From contig NZ_CP150290.1 in NCBI RefSeq assembly GCF_038051995.1, positions 58,501-122,500 on the forward strand: a DNA stretch of 64,000 nt, read 5' to 3'. The notes under the pieces are model-generated. The model saw only the letters and a program-made list of their open reading frames with translations. It ran no database searches and had not been told where the DNA came from. Shown here piece after piece: positions 40,715 to 49,628 of this stretch; position 1 is the stretch's first letter; each line of letters starts with the position of its first letter. A program made the translations under genes and the position numbers. The stretch is from Paenibacillus sp. FSL H8-0537. Lineage in GTDB: Bacteria; Bacillota; Bacilli; Paenibacillales; Paenibacillaceae.

Positions 40715-41809
40715 ATGGATAAAGTCAAAGGAATTGCGGACAAAATATTCAATAAAACATCCTTCCTCGTCCCCTTGGTGGCTATCATTTTGGGTCTGTT
40801 ATGCGGGGCAATAGCCATGCTGGCAGGCGGGTTTGATCCTATTCTAGCTTACCAATCACTGATTAAAAAGCTATTTGGCAGCCCTTACGATATGGGTGAG
40901 GCTATTCGTGCGATTACCCCGCTCATATTTACAGGTACAGCGGTTGCTTTCGCTTTCCGTACAGGCCTGTTTAATATCGGGGTAGAAGGCCAGTTCATGA
41001 TGGGTATGACTGGTGCAACCGTCATAGGGATTACGCTTGACCTCCCTTGGTTTCTGCATGCTCCGCTTGCTATTATTGTCGGAGCGCTGTGTGGAGGCTT
41101 ATGGGCGGCATTGACTGGCTATTTAAAGGCTGTTCGCGGCGTTAACGAGGTTATTTCTTCGATTATGTTGAACTGGGTTGCGCTTTATTTATCCAATTAC
41201 ATTATTCGTGCGTTTTTTGTGGCAAAAGGGCAGCAGAAATCGGATCCGATTCAAGAGTCAGCACTCGTATCGATTGGCTGGTTATCCGATGCGATGGATC
41301 ATGCCCGTATGCATTGGGGTACTGTTATTGCCTTGCTCGGTATTGGAGTGTTTTATATTATACTGTGGAGAACGAAGCAGGGCTATGAGCTCAGAGCAGT
41401 GGGACAAAGCCCTGACGCAGCGCTGTATGCAGGGATTAATGTCAATCGCACCATTGTAAAGTCGATGTTTATTAGCGGATTGTTTGCGGGACTGGCAGGC
41501 GTGTTTGAGACGCTGGGGGTATTTGGCTATCAGACGATTCTGTCAGCGCCATGGGGCTATGGCTTTGATGGTATCGCGGTTGCTTTGCTTGGCGGCAATA
41601 CGCCAATCGGCGTATTGTTCGGTGCTGTACTGTTCGGTGGTCTCAGCTATGGCTCTGCGGGTATGAGCTTTGGAGCGGGCGTACCGCCAGAGCTCGTTCG
41701 AATCGTTATTGGTTCGATCATTTTCTTTATTGCTTCGCATGGCATAGTAAAGTTTTTCTTAAAACCATTCCTTGGACGACGTGCAGACAAGCGTAAGGAG
41801 GCGATCTAA
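40715..41809 (+). CDS. nupP: Nucleoside ABC transporter permease 1
   Basis: 364-aa permease of the BPD_transp_2 (LivH/RbsC-like) family with about nine to ten membrane segments. Conserved stretch FNIGVEGQFMMGMTGATVIG near residue 90 and GGNTPIGVLFGAVLFGGLSY near 290. Site AGGTGGGAG precedes the ATG. It pairs with the next gene as a heterodimeric channel. The end of the gene contains the ribosome binding site AAGGAGG of the next permease. Confidence 0.93.
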   Translation: MDKVKGIADKIFNKTSFLVPLVAIILGLLCGAIAMLAGGFDPILAYQSLIKKLFGSPYDMGEAIRAITPLIFTGTAVAFAFRTGLFNIGVEGQFMMGMTGATVIGITLDLPWFLHAPLAIIVGALCGGLWAALTGYLKAVRGVNEVISSIMLNWVALYLSNYIIRAFFVAKGQQKSDPIQESALVSIGWLSDAMDHARMHWGTVIALLGIGVFYIILWRTKQGYELRAVGQSPDAALYAGINVNRTIVKSMFISGLFAGLAGVFETLGVFGYQTILSAPWGYGFDGIAVALLGGNTPIGVLFGAVLFGGLSYGSAGMSFGAGVPPELVRIVIGSIIFFIASHGIVKFFLKPFLGRRADKRKEAI

Positions 41810-41810
41810 T

Positions 41811-42773
41811 ATGAATGCACTAGAGATATTGGGTCAACTTATTAACGTTACGCTTGTATTTTCTACGGCGCTTATTTTTACCGGTCTTGGTGGTCTATTC
41901 TCTGAGCGCTCTGGCGTTATAAATATCGGTCTCGAAGGTTTAATGGTGTCTGGCGCGTTCGCGGCAGCAGTCATTACCGACTATGCGATACAAGCTGGTT
42001 ATGAGGAATCTGCTCCGTGGATAGGCTTAGTGGGGGCAGCGATTTATGGGGTGATATTTGCCCTTCTACATGCGATATCCACGATTACATTTAAGGCGGA
42101 TCAGACGATAGTCGGTGTCGTTATTAATATTTTGGCAGCGGGTATCGCGATTTATTTGACGAAAAGCTTGTATGAGGGTTCGGGACAGACGACAACGCTG
42201 ACTCATGTATTCAACAAATGGGAAATCCCTTATTTATCAGATATTCCGTTTTTTGGAGAGGCGTTCTTTAAAGCTTATCCGACGACCTATGTTGTTATTA
42301 TCCTTGTCATTATCAGCTATATTGTGCTGTACAAAACGCACTTCGGCTTGCGCCTTCGCGCAGTTGGCGAATACCCAAGCTCGGCAGATACAGTGGGTAT
42401 CAGCGTAACAAAATACCGTTATATCGGCGTGCTGCTCAGCGGAGCACTTGCAGGTCTTGGCGGTGCGACCATTACGTTAACAACGACGAGCAACTTTGCC
42501 CATAATACCATTTCGGGCCAAGGCTTTATCGCTATCGCGGCTGTTATTTTCGGAAAATGGAATCCTCTCGGCGTTGCGGGAGCTGCTATTTTCTTCGGCT
42601 TCGCGCAAGCGATTCGGAACTTTGCTCAACTGTTCGATTGGTCGCAGCAAATTCCGACCGAGTTTTTCTATATGCTGCCATACGTATTGACGCTCGTTGT
42701 ACTCGTTGGTGCAGTAGGACGTTCTTCCGCTCCAGGCTCGCTTGGCGAACCATACGATCCAGCTAAGCGCTAA
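41811..42773 (+). CDS. nupQ: Nucleoside ABC transporter permease 2
   Basis: 320-aa second permease with about eight to nine membrane segments. GLGGLFSERSGVINIGLEGL near residues 23-42 is the family signature. The ATG at 41811 is used; a longer frame starting at 41772 lies within the previous gene and lacks a site. One base separates it from nupP. A strong terminator ends the operon. Confidence 0.93.
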   Translation: MNALEILGQLINVTLVFSTALIFTGLGGLFSERSGVINIGLEGLMVSGAFAAAVITDYAIQAGYEESAPWIGLVGAAIYGVIFALLHAISTITFKADQTIVGVVINILAAGIAIYLTKSLYEGSGQTTTLTHVFNKWEIPYLSDIPFFGEAFFKAYPTTYVVIILVIISYIVLYKTHFGLRLRAVGEYPSSADTVGISVTKYRYIGVLLSGALAGLGGATITLTTTSNFAHNTISGQGFIAIAAVIFGKWNPLGVAGAAIFFGFAQAIRNFAQLFDWSQQIPTEFFYMLPYVLTLVVLVGAVGRSSAPGSLGEPYDPAKR

Positions 42774-42792
42774 TCGAAACAAGAAGCATCAT

Positions 42793-42845
42793 ACTTCCCA
42801 TGGCTATCACGTAAGTGATGATTCATCCATGGGAAGTTTTTTTGT
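42793..42845 (+). terminator. Intrinsic terminator of the nucleoside transporter operon
   Basis: ACTTCCCATGG pairs with CCATGGGAAGT, with an inner TCAC/GTGA pairing, then TTTTTTT. Confidence 0.9.
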
Positions 42846-42888
42846 TTTCTAACCCTTTACACAAGGTTAGTCACAGAAAATCCACGAT

Positions 42889-42938
42889 TGTGGATAACTT
42901 GTGGATAACCATGTGCGTAAACGCTGCATTTATACACA
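42889..42938. promoter_or_regulatory. Cluster of three DnaA boxes
   Basis: TGTGGATAA (reverse of TTATCCACA) occurs at 42889-42897 and again at 42900-42908, one helical turn apart. TTATACACA follows at 42930-42938 in the opposite direction. All fit TTATNCACA. No AT-rich unwinding region or dnaA/dnaN gene is near. Confidence 0.65.
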
Positions 42939-43015
42939 ATAGCCGCCAATGATGGAAAGTTTAGCTGTGGCAGGTGCTATTTTCAAAGGGAATTCACACT
43001 TTTGTCATAAACGCA

Positions 43016-43044
43016 TTGACAGCATGATCTGCCTGGAGTAAATT
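43016..43044 (+). promoter_or_regulatory. Promoter of nadABC
   Basis: TTGACA at 43016-43021 and TAAATT at 43039-43044, spacing 17, leaving a leader of about 140 bases. Confidence 0.55.
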
Positions 43045-43095
43045 AAACCTTATCAAATGAATTTACCGTAAAGGTCAAATGAAAGGCGAACGACT

Positions 43096-43183
43096 TTTTA
43101 GGTTTGTGCATCAATTCACAAAGTCGGTAGTAGCCATATCTGGAATGGGCAATCAGCTTGCCCTTCCCTCATAAGAGGAGAGG
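43096..43183 (+). promoter_or_regulatory. Structured nadA leader
   Basis: Three potential stems lie between promoter and start: CGACT with TTGTG pairing to CACAAAGTCG (43090-43126), GGGCAA-TCAGC-TTGCCC (43147-43163), and CCTC-ATAA-GAGG (about 43167-43178), which covers the GAGGAGAGG ribosome binding site. No known riboswitch class is recognised. Confidence 0.4.
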
Positions 43184-43190
43184 ATTAACT

Positions 43191-44129
43191 GTGGAAGCAC
43201 TGGCACTGGAACGCAAGGCGGAGCAGAACCGCGAACTGCGGGAACGGCTAATGCAATTGAAGAAAGAGCGCAACGCCATCATTCTTGCTCATTATTATCA
43301 GCGTGATGAAATTCAAGAGGTTGCGGATTTTCGCGGCGACTCGTTTTTGCTAGCTCAGAAAGCGGCTCAGACGGATGCGGATGTCATCGTATTTTGCGGC
43401 GTGCATTTTATGGGGGAGAGCGCCAAAATTTTGGCTCCCAATAAAACCGTCATTATTCCGGACGAGCGTGCAGGCTGCCCGATGGCCGATATGGTCAATG
43501 TCGATGGTCTTCGCAAGCTGAAAGCCCAGCATCCGAATGCGACTGTCGTTACGTATATTAACTCTTCCGCCGAAATTAAGGCAGAGACTGACATTTGTTG
43601 TACATCGGCGAATGCGGTTAACGTTGTAAATTCCGTTGAAGGCCAAGACGTCATTTGGGTACCGGACAAGAACCTTGGGCACTATGTGCAGCAGAAGACC
43701 GATAAGAACATGATCATCTGGGAAGGCTACTGCAACACGCATGACATGTTGACGGTAAAGGATGTAGAGGAAATGAAGGCGAAACACCCGAATGCGCAGT
43801 TTGTTGTGCATCCTGAGTGCCGCCCTGAAGTGGTGGAGCTGGGTGATTTTGTCGGCAGCACGACAGCGATTATTAAATATTGCAAGGAATCGGATTGCAA
43901 GGAGTTCATTGTCGGCACGGAGGATGGCACAGGCTATCAGCTGAGATTGGACAGCCCGGACAAAACATTCCTGTTTGCATCTAAATATTTGGTTTGCCCG
44001 AACATGAAGGTTAATAACCTGAAGAAGCTGGTTAAATGCCTTGAAACGATGCAGCCGCAAATCTATGTACCGCCGCATGTGGCGGATCAAGCACGCTTGT
44101 CCCTGGAGCGCATGTTACTCGTGAAATAG
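43191..44129 (+). CDS. nadA: Quinolinate synthase
   Basis: 312-aa enzyme that condenses iminoaspartate with dihydroxyacetone phosphate to quinolinate using a [4Fe-4S] cluster. The GTG at 43191 is used (GAGGAGAGG about eight bases upstream). Conserved features include AIILAHYYQRDEIQEVADFR, VFCGVHFMGESAKIL (candidate cluster Cys), ETDICCTSANAV, HPECRPEV and YLVCPNMKVNNL. It heads nadABC; in B. subtilis the order is nadB-nadC-nadA and the locus lies elsewhere. Confidence 0.96.
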   Translation: MEALALERKAEQNRELRERLMQLKKERNAIILAHYYQRDEIQEVADFRGDSFLLAQKAAQTDADVIVFCGVHFMGESAKILAPNKTVIIPDERAGCPMADMVNVDGLRKLKAQHPNATVVTYINSSAEIKAETDICCTSANAVNVVNSVEGQDVIWVPDKNLGHYVQQKTDKNMIIWEGYCNTHDMLTVKDVEEMKAKHPNAQFVVHPECRPEVVELGDFVGSTTAIIKYCKESDCKEFIVGTEDGTGYQLRLDSPDKTFLFASKYLVCPNMKVNNLKKLVKCLETMQPQIYVPPHVADQARLSLERMLLVK

Positions 44130-44167
44130 GAGCAGCATGCGCTACTCCTATGCCTGGAGGCGCAGAA

Positions 44168-45784
44168 ATGATTCCCAGATACCTTGTAGACATAAAGCTG
44201 GACGAACTGCCGGTAATCGAGAAGGATGTTATTGTGATTGGGGCCGGCATTGCCGGTCTTTTTACCGCACTTCGGGCCAGTGATCGGCATTCCGTGCTGA
44301 TGATTACGAAGAAGTCGCTGCTCGACAGCAACACCCGCTATGCGCAAGGCGGCATTGCCGCGGTCATATCGGAGGACGATTCACCAGCTTACCACAGCGA
44401 GGACACGCTAATTGCGGGAGCGGGGTTGTGCTCGGAGGATGCGGTCAATGTGCTCGTGCATGAGGGGCCGGAAGGTGTGAATCAGCTCATTGAAATGGGC
44501 ACACAGTTCGATTTGGAAAATGGCGAGTTTGCGCTGACGAAGGAAGGCGCTCACAGCCAGCGTCGTATTTTGCATGCGAATGGGGATGCGACGGGCTACG
44601 AAATTGTACGAGCCTTATCGGAGAAAGCGTTATCCAAGCCGGGTATTGAAGTATGGGACGACCACTTTGTCATCGATTTGGTTACCAATGATGGAGAATG
44701 TGTGGGCGCTGTTGTGCAAAAGCCGGACGGCTCGCGTCTGCTTGTACGCGGCAAGGCGACCATTCTATGCTCGGGCGGCGCAGGCCAGCTCTACCGTTAT
44801 ACGACGAATCCTGAGGTGGCCACAGGCGATGGGATCGCTATGGCTTACCGGGCAGGAGCTTTTATACAGGATGTAGAGTTTGTCCAGTTTCATCCGACCT
44901 CCCTATGCTATCCTGGAGCGCCACGGTTTCTGATTTCAGAGGCTGTACGCGGCGAAGGAGCCGTCCTCCGCAATACGCGAGGCGAGCGTTTTATGGAGCG
45001 CTATCACCATCAGCTGGAGCTGGCGCCGCGTGACGTAGTGGCCCGCGCAATTATTAGCGAGATGGAAGCTACGAAATCAACTTTTGTTTATTTGGATGTG
45101 ACGCATGAGTCGCCGGATATGGTGAAGCATCGTTTTCCGAATATTTATGAATTTTGCCTGCAATACGGTTTGGATTTGACGACAGATTGGATTCCGGTCG
45201 CCCCTGCTGCACATTATATGATGGGCGGCGTTAAAACCGATCTCGATGGAGAAACCAATATTAAAAGGCTGTTCGCCTGCGGCGAGGTTTCCTCGACAGG
45301 CGTTCATGGAGCGAATCGGTTGGCCAGCAATTCGCTTTCGGAAGCGGTCGTTTTCGGCAAGCGTATCGTCGAGGCGATTGATAAACTTGCAGAGCATGCA
45401 GAGATTCAGCCTATAATAGAGAGCAGCGTACCGCGCAGCAGTGTGCCGATTCAGGCAGTGGTGGAGCGGAGATTGAAGCTGCAAAAAGTGATGGTCAGGT
45501 ATGCGGGCTTGCAGCGCGATGCCAAGGGCCTCGAGAAGGGGCTGGAGGAGCTGCGGCGCCAGTTGACTATTTTTCAAGCGATGCTGACCAAGCGGGAAGA
45601 GTTTGAATTTGCCAATATGCTGACATGCGCCCTGCTGACGGCGGAATCCGCTTTGCAGCGGGAGGAGAGCCGCGGCGCGCATTACCGTGAGGACTTCCCG
45701 GAGCGCAATGATCAAGTATGGCGCAAGCATACCGTAATGCACCGTGTATACGGGAGGACAGAGGAGCGGTTAACCAATGTTTGA
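44168..45784 (+). CDS. nadB: L-aspartate oxidase
   Basis: 538-aa flavoprotein that oxidises aspartate to iminoaspartate for NadA. The FAD-binding GAGIAG is at residues 25-30, followed by SNTRYAQGGIAAVISEDDSP, and the active-site region has VQFHPTSLCYPGAPRFLISE and EAVRGEGAVLRN. A C-terminal helical domain of the succinate-dehydrogenase type follows. The ATG at 44168 with TGGAGGCG upstream is preferred to an ATG six codons earlier. It overlaps nadC by eight bases. Confidence 0.96.
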   Translation: MIPRYLVDIKLDELPVIEKDVIVIGAGIAGLFTALRASDRHSVLMITKKSLLDSNTRYAQGGIAAVISEDDSPAYHSEDTLIAGAGLCSEDAVNVLVHEGPEGVNQLIEMGTQFDLENGEFALTKEGAHSQRRILHANGDATGYEIVRALSEKALSKPGIEVWDDHFVIDLVTNDGECVGAVVQKPDGSRLLVRGKATILCSGGAGQLYRYTTNPEVATGDGIAMAYRAGAFIQDVEFVQFHPTSLCYPGAPRFLISEAVRGEGAVLRNTRGERFMERYHHQLELAPRDVVARAIISEMEATKSTFVYLDVTHESPDMVKHRFPNIYEFCLQYGLDLTTDWIPVAPAAHYMMGGVKTDLDGETNIKRLFACGEVSSTGVHGANRLASNSLSEAVVFGKRIVEAIDKLAEHAEIQPIIESSVPRSSVPIQAVVERRLKLQKVMVRYAGLQRDAKGLEKGLEELRRQLTIFQAMLTKREEFEFANMLTCALLTAESALQREESRGAHYREDFPERNDQVWRKHTVMHRVYGRTEERLTNV

Positions 45785-46661
45785 GACAACGCTGGATGGC
45801 TATAATGAAGCGCTGCGCGCGCAAATACGCGGCTGGCTCGCTGAAGATATCGGAAGCGGCGATGTAACGACGGCTATGACTATTCCGCGTGGAGCGCAGG
45901 CAAAGGCCGTCATTCATGTGAAGGAAAATGGGCGGATTGCGGGCATTCCAATTGCGCGCCTTGTGTTTGAAATCGTTGACCAATCGCTGGTCTTCACGGC
46001 AAAGGTCGAGGATGGACAGTATGTAGAAAAAGGCACTGTACTCGCTGAAGTAGAAGGCAGCATCCATAGTCTGCTTACAGGGGAGCGTCTAGCGCTTAAT
46101 TTAATGCAGCGGATGTCCGGCGTGGCGACGAAGACTAGTGAGTTTGTAGCGGCGCTGCAAGGCCTGCCGGTCCGACTGGTCGACACTCGCAAAACGACGC
46201 CAGGCCATCGTCTGCTTGAAAAATATGCCGTTCGCGTAGGCGGCGGCTCGAATCACCGCTTTGGCTTGTATGATGCCGTTATGATCAAGGATAATCATAT
46301 TAAGGGCGCAGGCGGTATTCGGGAAGCAGTGGAAGCAGCTCGAGCGGGTATTCCCCATACGATGAAGATCGAGGTGGAGACGGAGTCCTTGGAGCAAGTC
46401 GATGAGGCGATTGCATGCGGCGCTGATATTATTATGCTGGACAATATGCCACATGAGATGATGAAAGCCGCAGTAAAGCAAATCAAGCAGCACGCACCAC
46501 ATGTTATTGTAGAAGCCTCCGGCAATGTGCGGGTTGATACCATACACGGTATAGCCGCTTGCGGTGTCGATGTCATTTCGGTAGGAGGCCTCACCTATTC
46601 CTTTCAATCACTCGATATTAGTCTCGACCTGTTTGCGAAGAAGGGAGGGACCATGTCTTGA
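45777..46661 (+). CDS. nadC: Nicotinate-nucleotide pyrophosphorylase (quinolinate phosphoribosyltransferase)
   Basis: 294-aa enzyme that makes nicotinate mononucleotide from quinolinate and PRPP. Conserved motifs are [12 protein letters not shown] at the N-terminus, [20 protein letters not shown] near residue 140 and KDNHI near 172. The C-terminal barrel has [19 protein letters not shown] and MLDNM stretches. It overlaps both nadB (8 bases) and coaX (4 bases), so the de novo NAD genes are transcribed into coaX. Confidence 0.96.
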   Translation: MFETTLDGYNEALRAQIRGWLAEDIGSGDVTTAMTIPRGAQAKAVIHVKENGRIAGIPIARLVFEIVDQSLVFTAKVEDGQYVEKGTVLAEVEGSIHSLLTGERLALNLMQRMSGVATKTSEFVAALQGLPVRLVDTRKTTPGHRLLEKYAVRVGGGSNHRFGLYDAVMIKDNHIKGAGGIREAVEAARAGIPHTMKIEVETESLEQVDEAIACGADIIMLDNMPHEMMKAAVKQIKQHAPHVIVEASGNVRVDTIHGIAACGVDVISVGGLTYSFQSLDISLDLFAKKGGTMS

Positions 46662-47428
46662 TTCTCGTCATTGACGTCGGAAATACGAATATAGTCTTGG
46701 GCATTTATCAAGGCAAGGAGCTGCTTCATCACTGGAGGCTCAGCACGAATCGTTCCGCTACAGTTGATGAATATGGCATCAACTTTCATCATTTGTTTCA
46801 TTTTGCCGGCATGCGTCTGGAGCAGATGGAGGGTGTCATTATTTCATCAGTCGTTCCGCCGCTCATGCGGACGTTGGAGCAGCTGTGCATGAAGTATTTG
46901 CGCAAGACTCCTTTTATCGTTGGTCCAGGCGTGAAAACCGGACTTAATATCCGGTATGAAAATCCCCGCGAGGTCGGCGCTGACCGCATCGTGAATTCGG
47001 TGGCGGGCATCGTCAAATATGGCAGTCCGCTTATTGTCGTCGATTTCGGAACGGCAACGACGTTTGATTACATTGATGCCGCTGGCAGCTATTTGGGCGG
47101 CGCTATTGTGCCGGGCATTGCAATATCGACAGAGGCGCTTTATCAGCGGGCGGCGAAGCTGCCGCGCATTGAGCTGGTGAAGCCGCCAAGCGTCATCGGC
47201 CGCAATCCGGTCACTTCCATGCAGGCGGGTATTATATATGGCTATGCAGGACAAGTGGACGGTATCGTGCGCAGAATCCGCAAGGAATTTAAAGTCTCGC
47301 CGCGTGTTATCGCGACGGGCGGCTTGGCTGAGTTAATTAGCTCAGAATCGGAAACGATAGATGAGGTTGATCCGCTTCTGACATTAGAAGGTTTGCGTAT
47401 TATATATGAACGGAATCAGGAGGGATAG
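46658..47428 (+). CDS. coaX: Type III pantothenate kinase
   Basis: 256-aa ASKHA-fold kinase that phosphorylates pantothenate, the first step of CoA synthesis. The P-loop-like region is [14 protein letters not shown], with [12 protein letters not shown] and [14 protein letters not shown] following. The TTG start overlaps the nadC stop (TTGA). Read-through from nadABC links NAD and CoA cofactor synthesis in this operon, an arrangement not found in B. subtilis. Confidence 0.95.
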   Translation: MILVIDVGNTNIVLGIYQGKELLHHWRLSTNRSATVDEYGINFHHLFHFAGMRLEQMEGVIISSVVPPLMRTLEQLCMKYLRKTPFIVGPGVKTGLNIRYENPREVGADRIVNSVAGIVKYGSPLIVVDFGTATTFDYIDAAGSYLGGAIVPGIAISTEALYQRAAKLPRIELVKPPSVIGRNPVTSMQAGIIYGYAGQVDGIVRRIRKEFKVSPRVIATGGLAELISSESETIDEVDPLLTLEGLRIIYERNQEG

Positions 47429-47431
47429 ACG

Positions 47432-48331
47432 ATGGAGCAAAGGAAAGATTTTTTGGTGCGTGGCACGGCATGGGAAGGCAAAATTCGTGTTTTTGCAGCC
47501 CGTACGACGCAATTGGTCGATGAGCTGCAGCGCCGGCACGGCACTCTGCCGACTGCAACTGCAGCACTTGGCAGAACGGCAACGGCTGGAGCTATTATGG
47601 GCGCCATGCTGAAGGGCGATGAAAAGCTGACGATTCAAGTGAAGGGCGAAGGCCCAATGGGACAAATTGTCGTCGATGCAAATGCTCATGGAGAAGTGCG
47701 AGGCTACACGGACAATCCACTCGTTCTGCTTCCAAGCAATGCGCAGGGAAAGCTTGATGTTGCAGGTGCCGTAGGCCATAGCGGCTATCTTCATATTACT
47801 AAGGATCTTGGGTTGAAAGAGCCTTACCGCGGCAGCGTTCCAATTGTTTCCGGCGAGCTTGGCGAAGACTTCACCTATTATTTTGCTGTATCGGAGCAGA
47901 CGCCTTCCGCAGTTGGACTGGGCGTGCTGGTTGATGAAGACGGTCGCGTCATTCATGCGGGCGGCTTTATCGTACAGCTGATGCCAGGACTTACGGATGC
48001 GGAAATTACTAAGCTGGAGAAAGCGCTCAGTGCGATGCCTCCGGTCACAGCCTTGCTTGATCAAGGGGAGACGCCAGAAGGGCTGCTTAAATGGGTCGTC
48101 GGTGATGATGTTGTCATTCATGAGTCGCTGGACTTGCGTTTTCAATGCAAATGCTCGCGCGATCGCGTAGAGCAGACCTTGATCAGCATGGGTGAATCGG
48201 AATTGCAACAAACGATTGAAGAAGAAGGTAAAGCAGAGGTCGTCTGTCACTTCTGTAATGAAGCATACCAGTTTAACCGCGTAGAGCTGGAGCAATTGCT
48301 CGAACAAGCCAAACCGAAGCCGATCCATTAA
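47432..48331 (+). CDS. hslO: Redox-regulated chaperone Hsp33
   Basis: 299-aa cytoplasmic holdase activated by oxidation. The redox-switch zinc site is complete: Cys239 and Cys241 in CKC and Cys272 and Cys275 in CHFC. The N-terminal core contains LGRTATAGAIMGAMLKGDEK and GYTDNP. It begins three bases after coaX with CAGGAGGG as site, in the conserved coaX-hslO-yacD order. Confidence 0.96.
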   Translation: MEQRKDFLVRGTAWEGKIRVFAARTTQLVDELQRRHGTLPTATAALGRTATAGAIMGAMLKGDEKLTIQVKGEGPMGQIVVDANAHGEVRGYTDNPLVLLPSNAQGKLDVAGAVGHSGYLHITKDLGLKEPYRGSVPIVSGELGEDFTYYFAVSEQTPSAVGLGVLVDEDGRVIHAGGFIVQLMPGLTDAEITKLEKALSAMPPVTALLDQGETPEGLLKWVVGDDVVIHESLDLRFQCKCSRDRVEQTLISMGESELQQTIEEEGKAEVVCHFCNEAYQFNRVELEQLLEQAKPKPIH

Positions 48332-48349
48332 TATGGAGGCTACCGGGCA

Positions 48350-49321
48350 ATGAATAAAATCGGTGTAGTGAGGACGATCGTCGTCATTCAGGCGTTATGT
48401 ATGATCGTGCTAAGTGTAGTTGTTGTAGTGAGATTGTCGCCTTTTTCTGAAGGCATGCCGGACCATGAGCCAGATTCGGGAACACGTACTGAAACAGGCA
48501 ATGAGGTTGTACCAGGCAGCTTGGATAATGATAAAATTGTTGCCATAATTGGCGATTACAGCATCAGGGAAAGCGAACTGATGAATGCGCTTAGCGAGCA
48601 ATATGGCCAAGCTACCCTCAAGCTGATGATGATTCACAGCGCCATTGACCAGGAGGCTGCCTCGCAGCAGCTTGAAGTGACCGCTGAGGAGCAGCAGAGA
48701 GCTGTTGAGGAGCAGGCAGAGGGATATGATAGCGAAGAGGATTTTTACCGCATCATGGATCAGCAGCTGGGCATGTCCAAAGAGGAAGTTTTGAAGGATA
48801 CGAAGTACAGGCTGTTGACTGAAAAAATAGCGATCCAAAAAGTGGATGTGCCTGATGCTGAGGTTGAACGCTACATTGCGGATCATGAGGAGCAATACGG
48901 CGACAAGCTGCAATATCGCTTATCCTGGATTGTGACGGCAAATATGGAAGAGGCGAACCGCGTGCTGGATAAGCTCTCTGAGGGAGCAGACTTTGCGCAA
49001 GCAGCAGCTAAATATTCGATAGATGCTTTTACGGCAGATGCTGGCGGTGATTTAGGCCTTATTGATGCCAATGACCCGTTTCATGAGCGGGCGATTCTTT
49101 CGGCGGCAAGCAAGCTGGATACGGGAGAGATCGCTGGCCCGATATCGATTGCCGAAGGGTATGCCATCATTCGTTTGATGGAGCGCCACACAACGGATAA
49201 GCCACAGGGACAGCAGCTGTATGAGCTGGTCCGCAAAGAGCTGGCATTATCACAGGCTCCTTCCCTAAGCCAAATTGAGCAGCAGCTATTGGAGAAATAT
49301 GACGCTGTCACCTTTCCATAA
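48350..49321 (+). CDS. yacD: PpiC-type peptidyl-prolyl isomerase, membrane anchored (YacD-like)
   Basis: 323-aa protein with an N-terminal membrane anchor (TIVVIQALCMIVLSVVVVVR) and an extracytoplasmic PrsA/SurA-like body. The parvulin domain lies at about 195-285 (LSWIVTANMEEANRVLDKLS, GGDLGLIDANDPF and AGPISIAEGYAIIRL). It probably assists folding of exported proteins. There is no lipobox. The gene is placed as yacD in B. subtilis, between hslO and cysK. A terminator follows. Confidence 0.9.
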   Translation: MNKIGVVRTIVVIQALCMIVLSVVVVVRLSPFSEGMPDHEPDSGTRTETGNEVVPGSLDNDKIVAIIGDYSIRESELMNALSEQYGQATLKLMMIHSAIDQEAASQQLEVTAEEQQRAVEEQAEGYDSEEDFYRIMDQQLGMSKEEVLKDTKYRLLTEKIAIQKVDVPDAEVERYIADHEEQYGDKLQYRLSWIVTANMEEANRVLDKLSEGADFAQAAAKYSIDAFTADAGGDLGLIDANDPFHERAILSAASKLDTGEIAGPISIAEGYAIIRLMERHTTDKPQGQQLYELVRKELALSQAPSLSQIEQQLLEKYDAVTFP

Positions 49322-49380
49322 ATATAAGAAATTCTAGGTTTGTTTATAAGCTTCCATTATATTGGAGCATCATATAGTCA

Positions 49381-49425
49381 TGTTCGCCAGACGATTGGAA
49401 AATGGGCGAACAATCCTTCTTTTTC
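49381..49425 (+). terminator. Intrinsic terminator after the coaX-hslO-yacD group
   Basis: TGTTCGCC pairs with GGGCGAACA, followed by ATCCTTCTTTTT. Repeat copy 7 begins two bases after the T run. Confidence 0.75.
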
Positions 49426-49426
49426 A

Positions 49427-49530
49427 AAATGTAAGCATTTATAAGGCTTCCACTTATATCAGGCTTATATTTCAGCGCAAATTGATGCTTTATCGGTCAG
49501 GGATGGCGTTAGCCAGCCGTATTCGCATGA
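49427..49530 (+). repeat. Two-hairpin dispersed element, copy 7
   Basis: Hairpin 1 (49427-49472) has arms AAATGTAAG and CTTATATTT and inner TTATAAG/CTTATA. Hairpin 2 (49473-49530) is the most diverged in the window (GCGCAAATTGATGC to CCGTATTCGC). Confidence 0.8.
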
Positions 49531-49544
49531 AGGAAATGAAGGTA

Positions 49545-49574
49545 TTGACAACGAATACAACTCATTGATAAGAT
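49545..49574 (+). promoter_or_regulatory. cysK promoter with possible CymR-like sequence
   Basis: TTGACA at 49545 and TAAGAT at 49569, spacing 18. Between here and the start codon lies GAATTAGTCGGAATAA, which resembles the right half of CymR operators of Bacillus cysK. The match is by eye only. Confidence 0.5.
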
Positions 49575-49628
49575 GGAATTAGTTTAAAAACCAACTGAAT
49601 TAGTCGGAATAAGGAGGAAGTATGACAC

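Noticed and set aside
42889..42938. Replication origin
   Set aside because: Three DnaA boxes are too few and there is no dnaA, dnaN or AT-rich unwinding region here.
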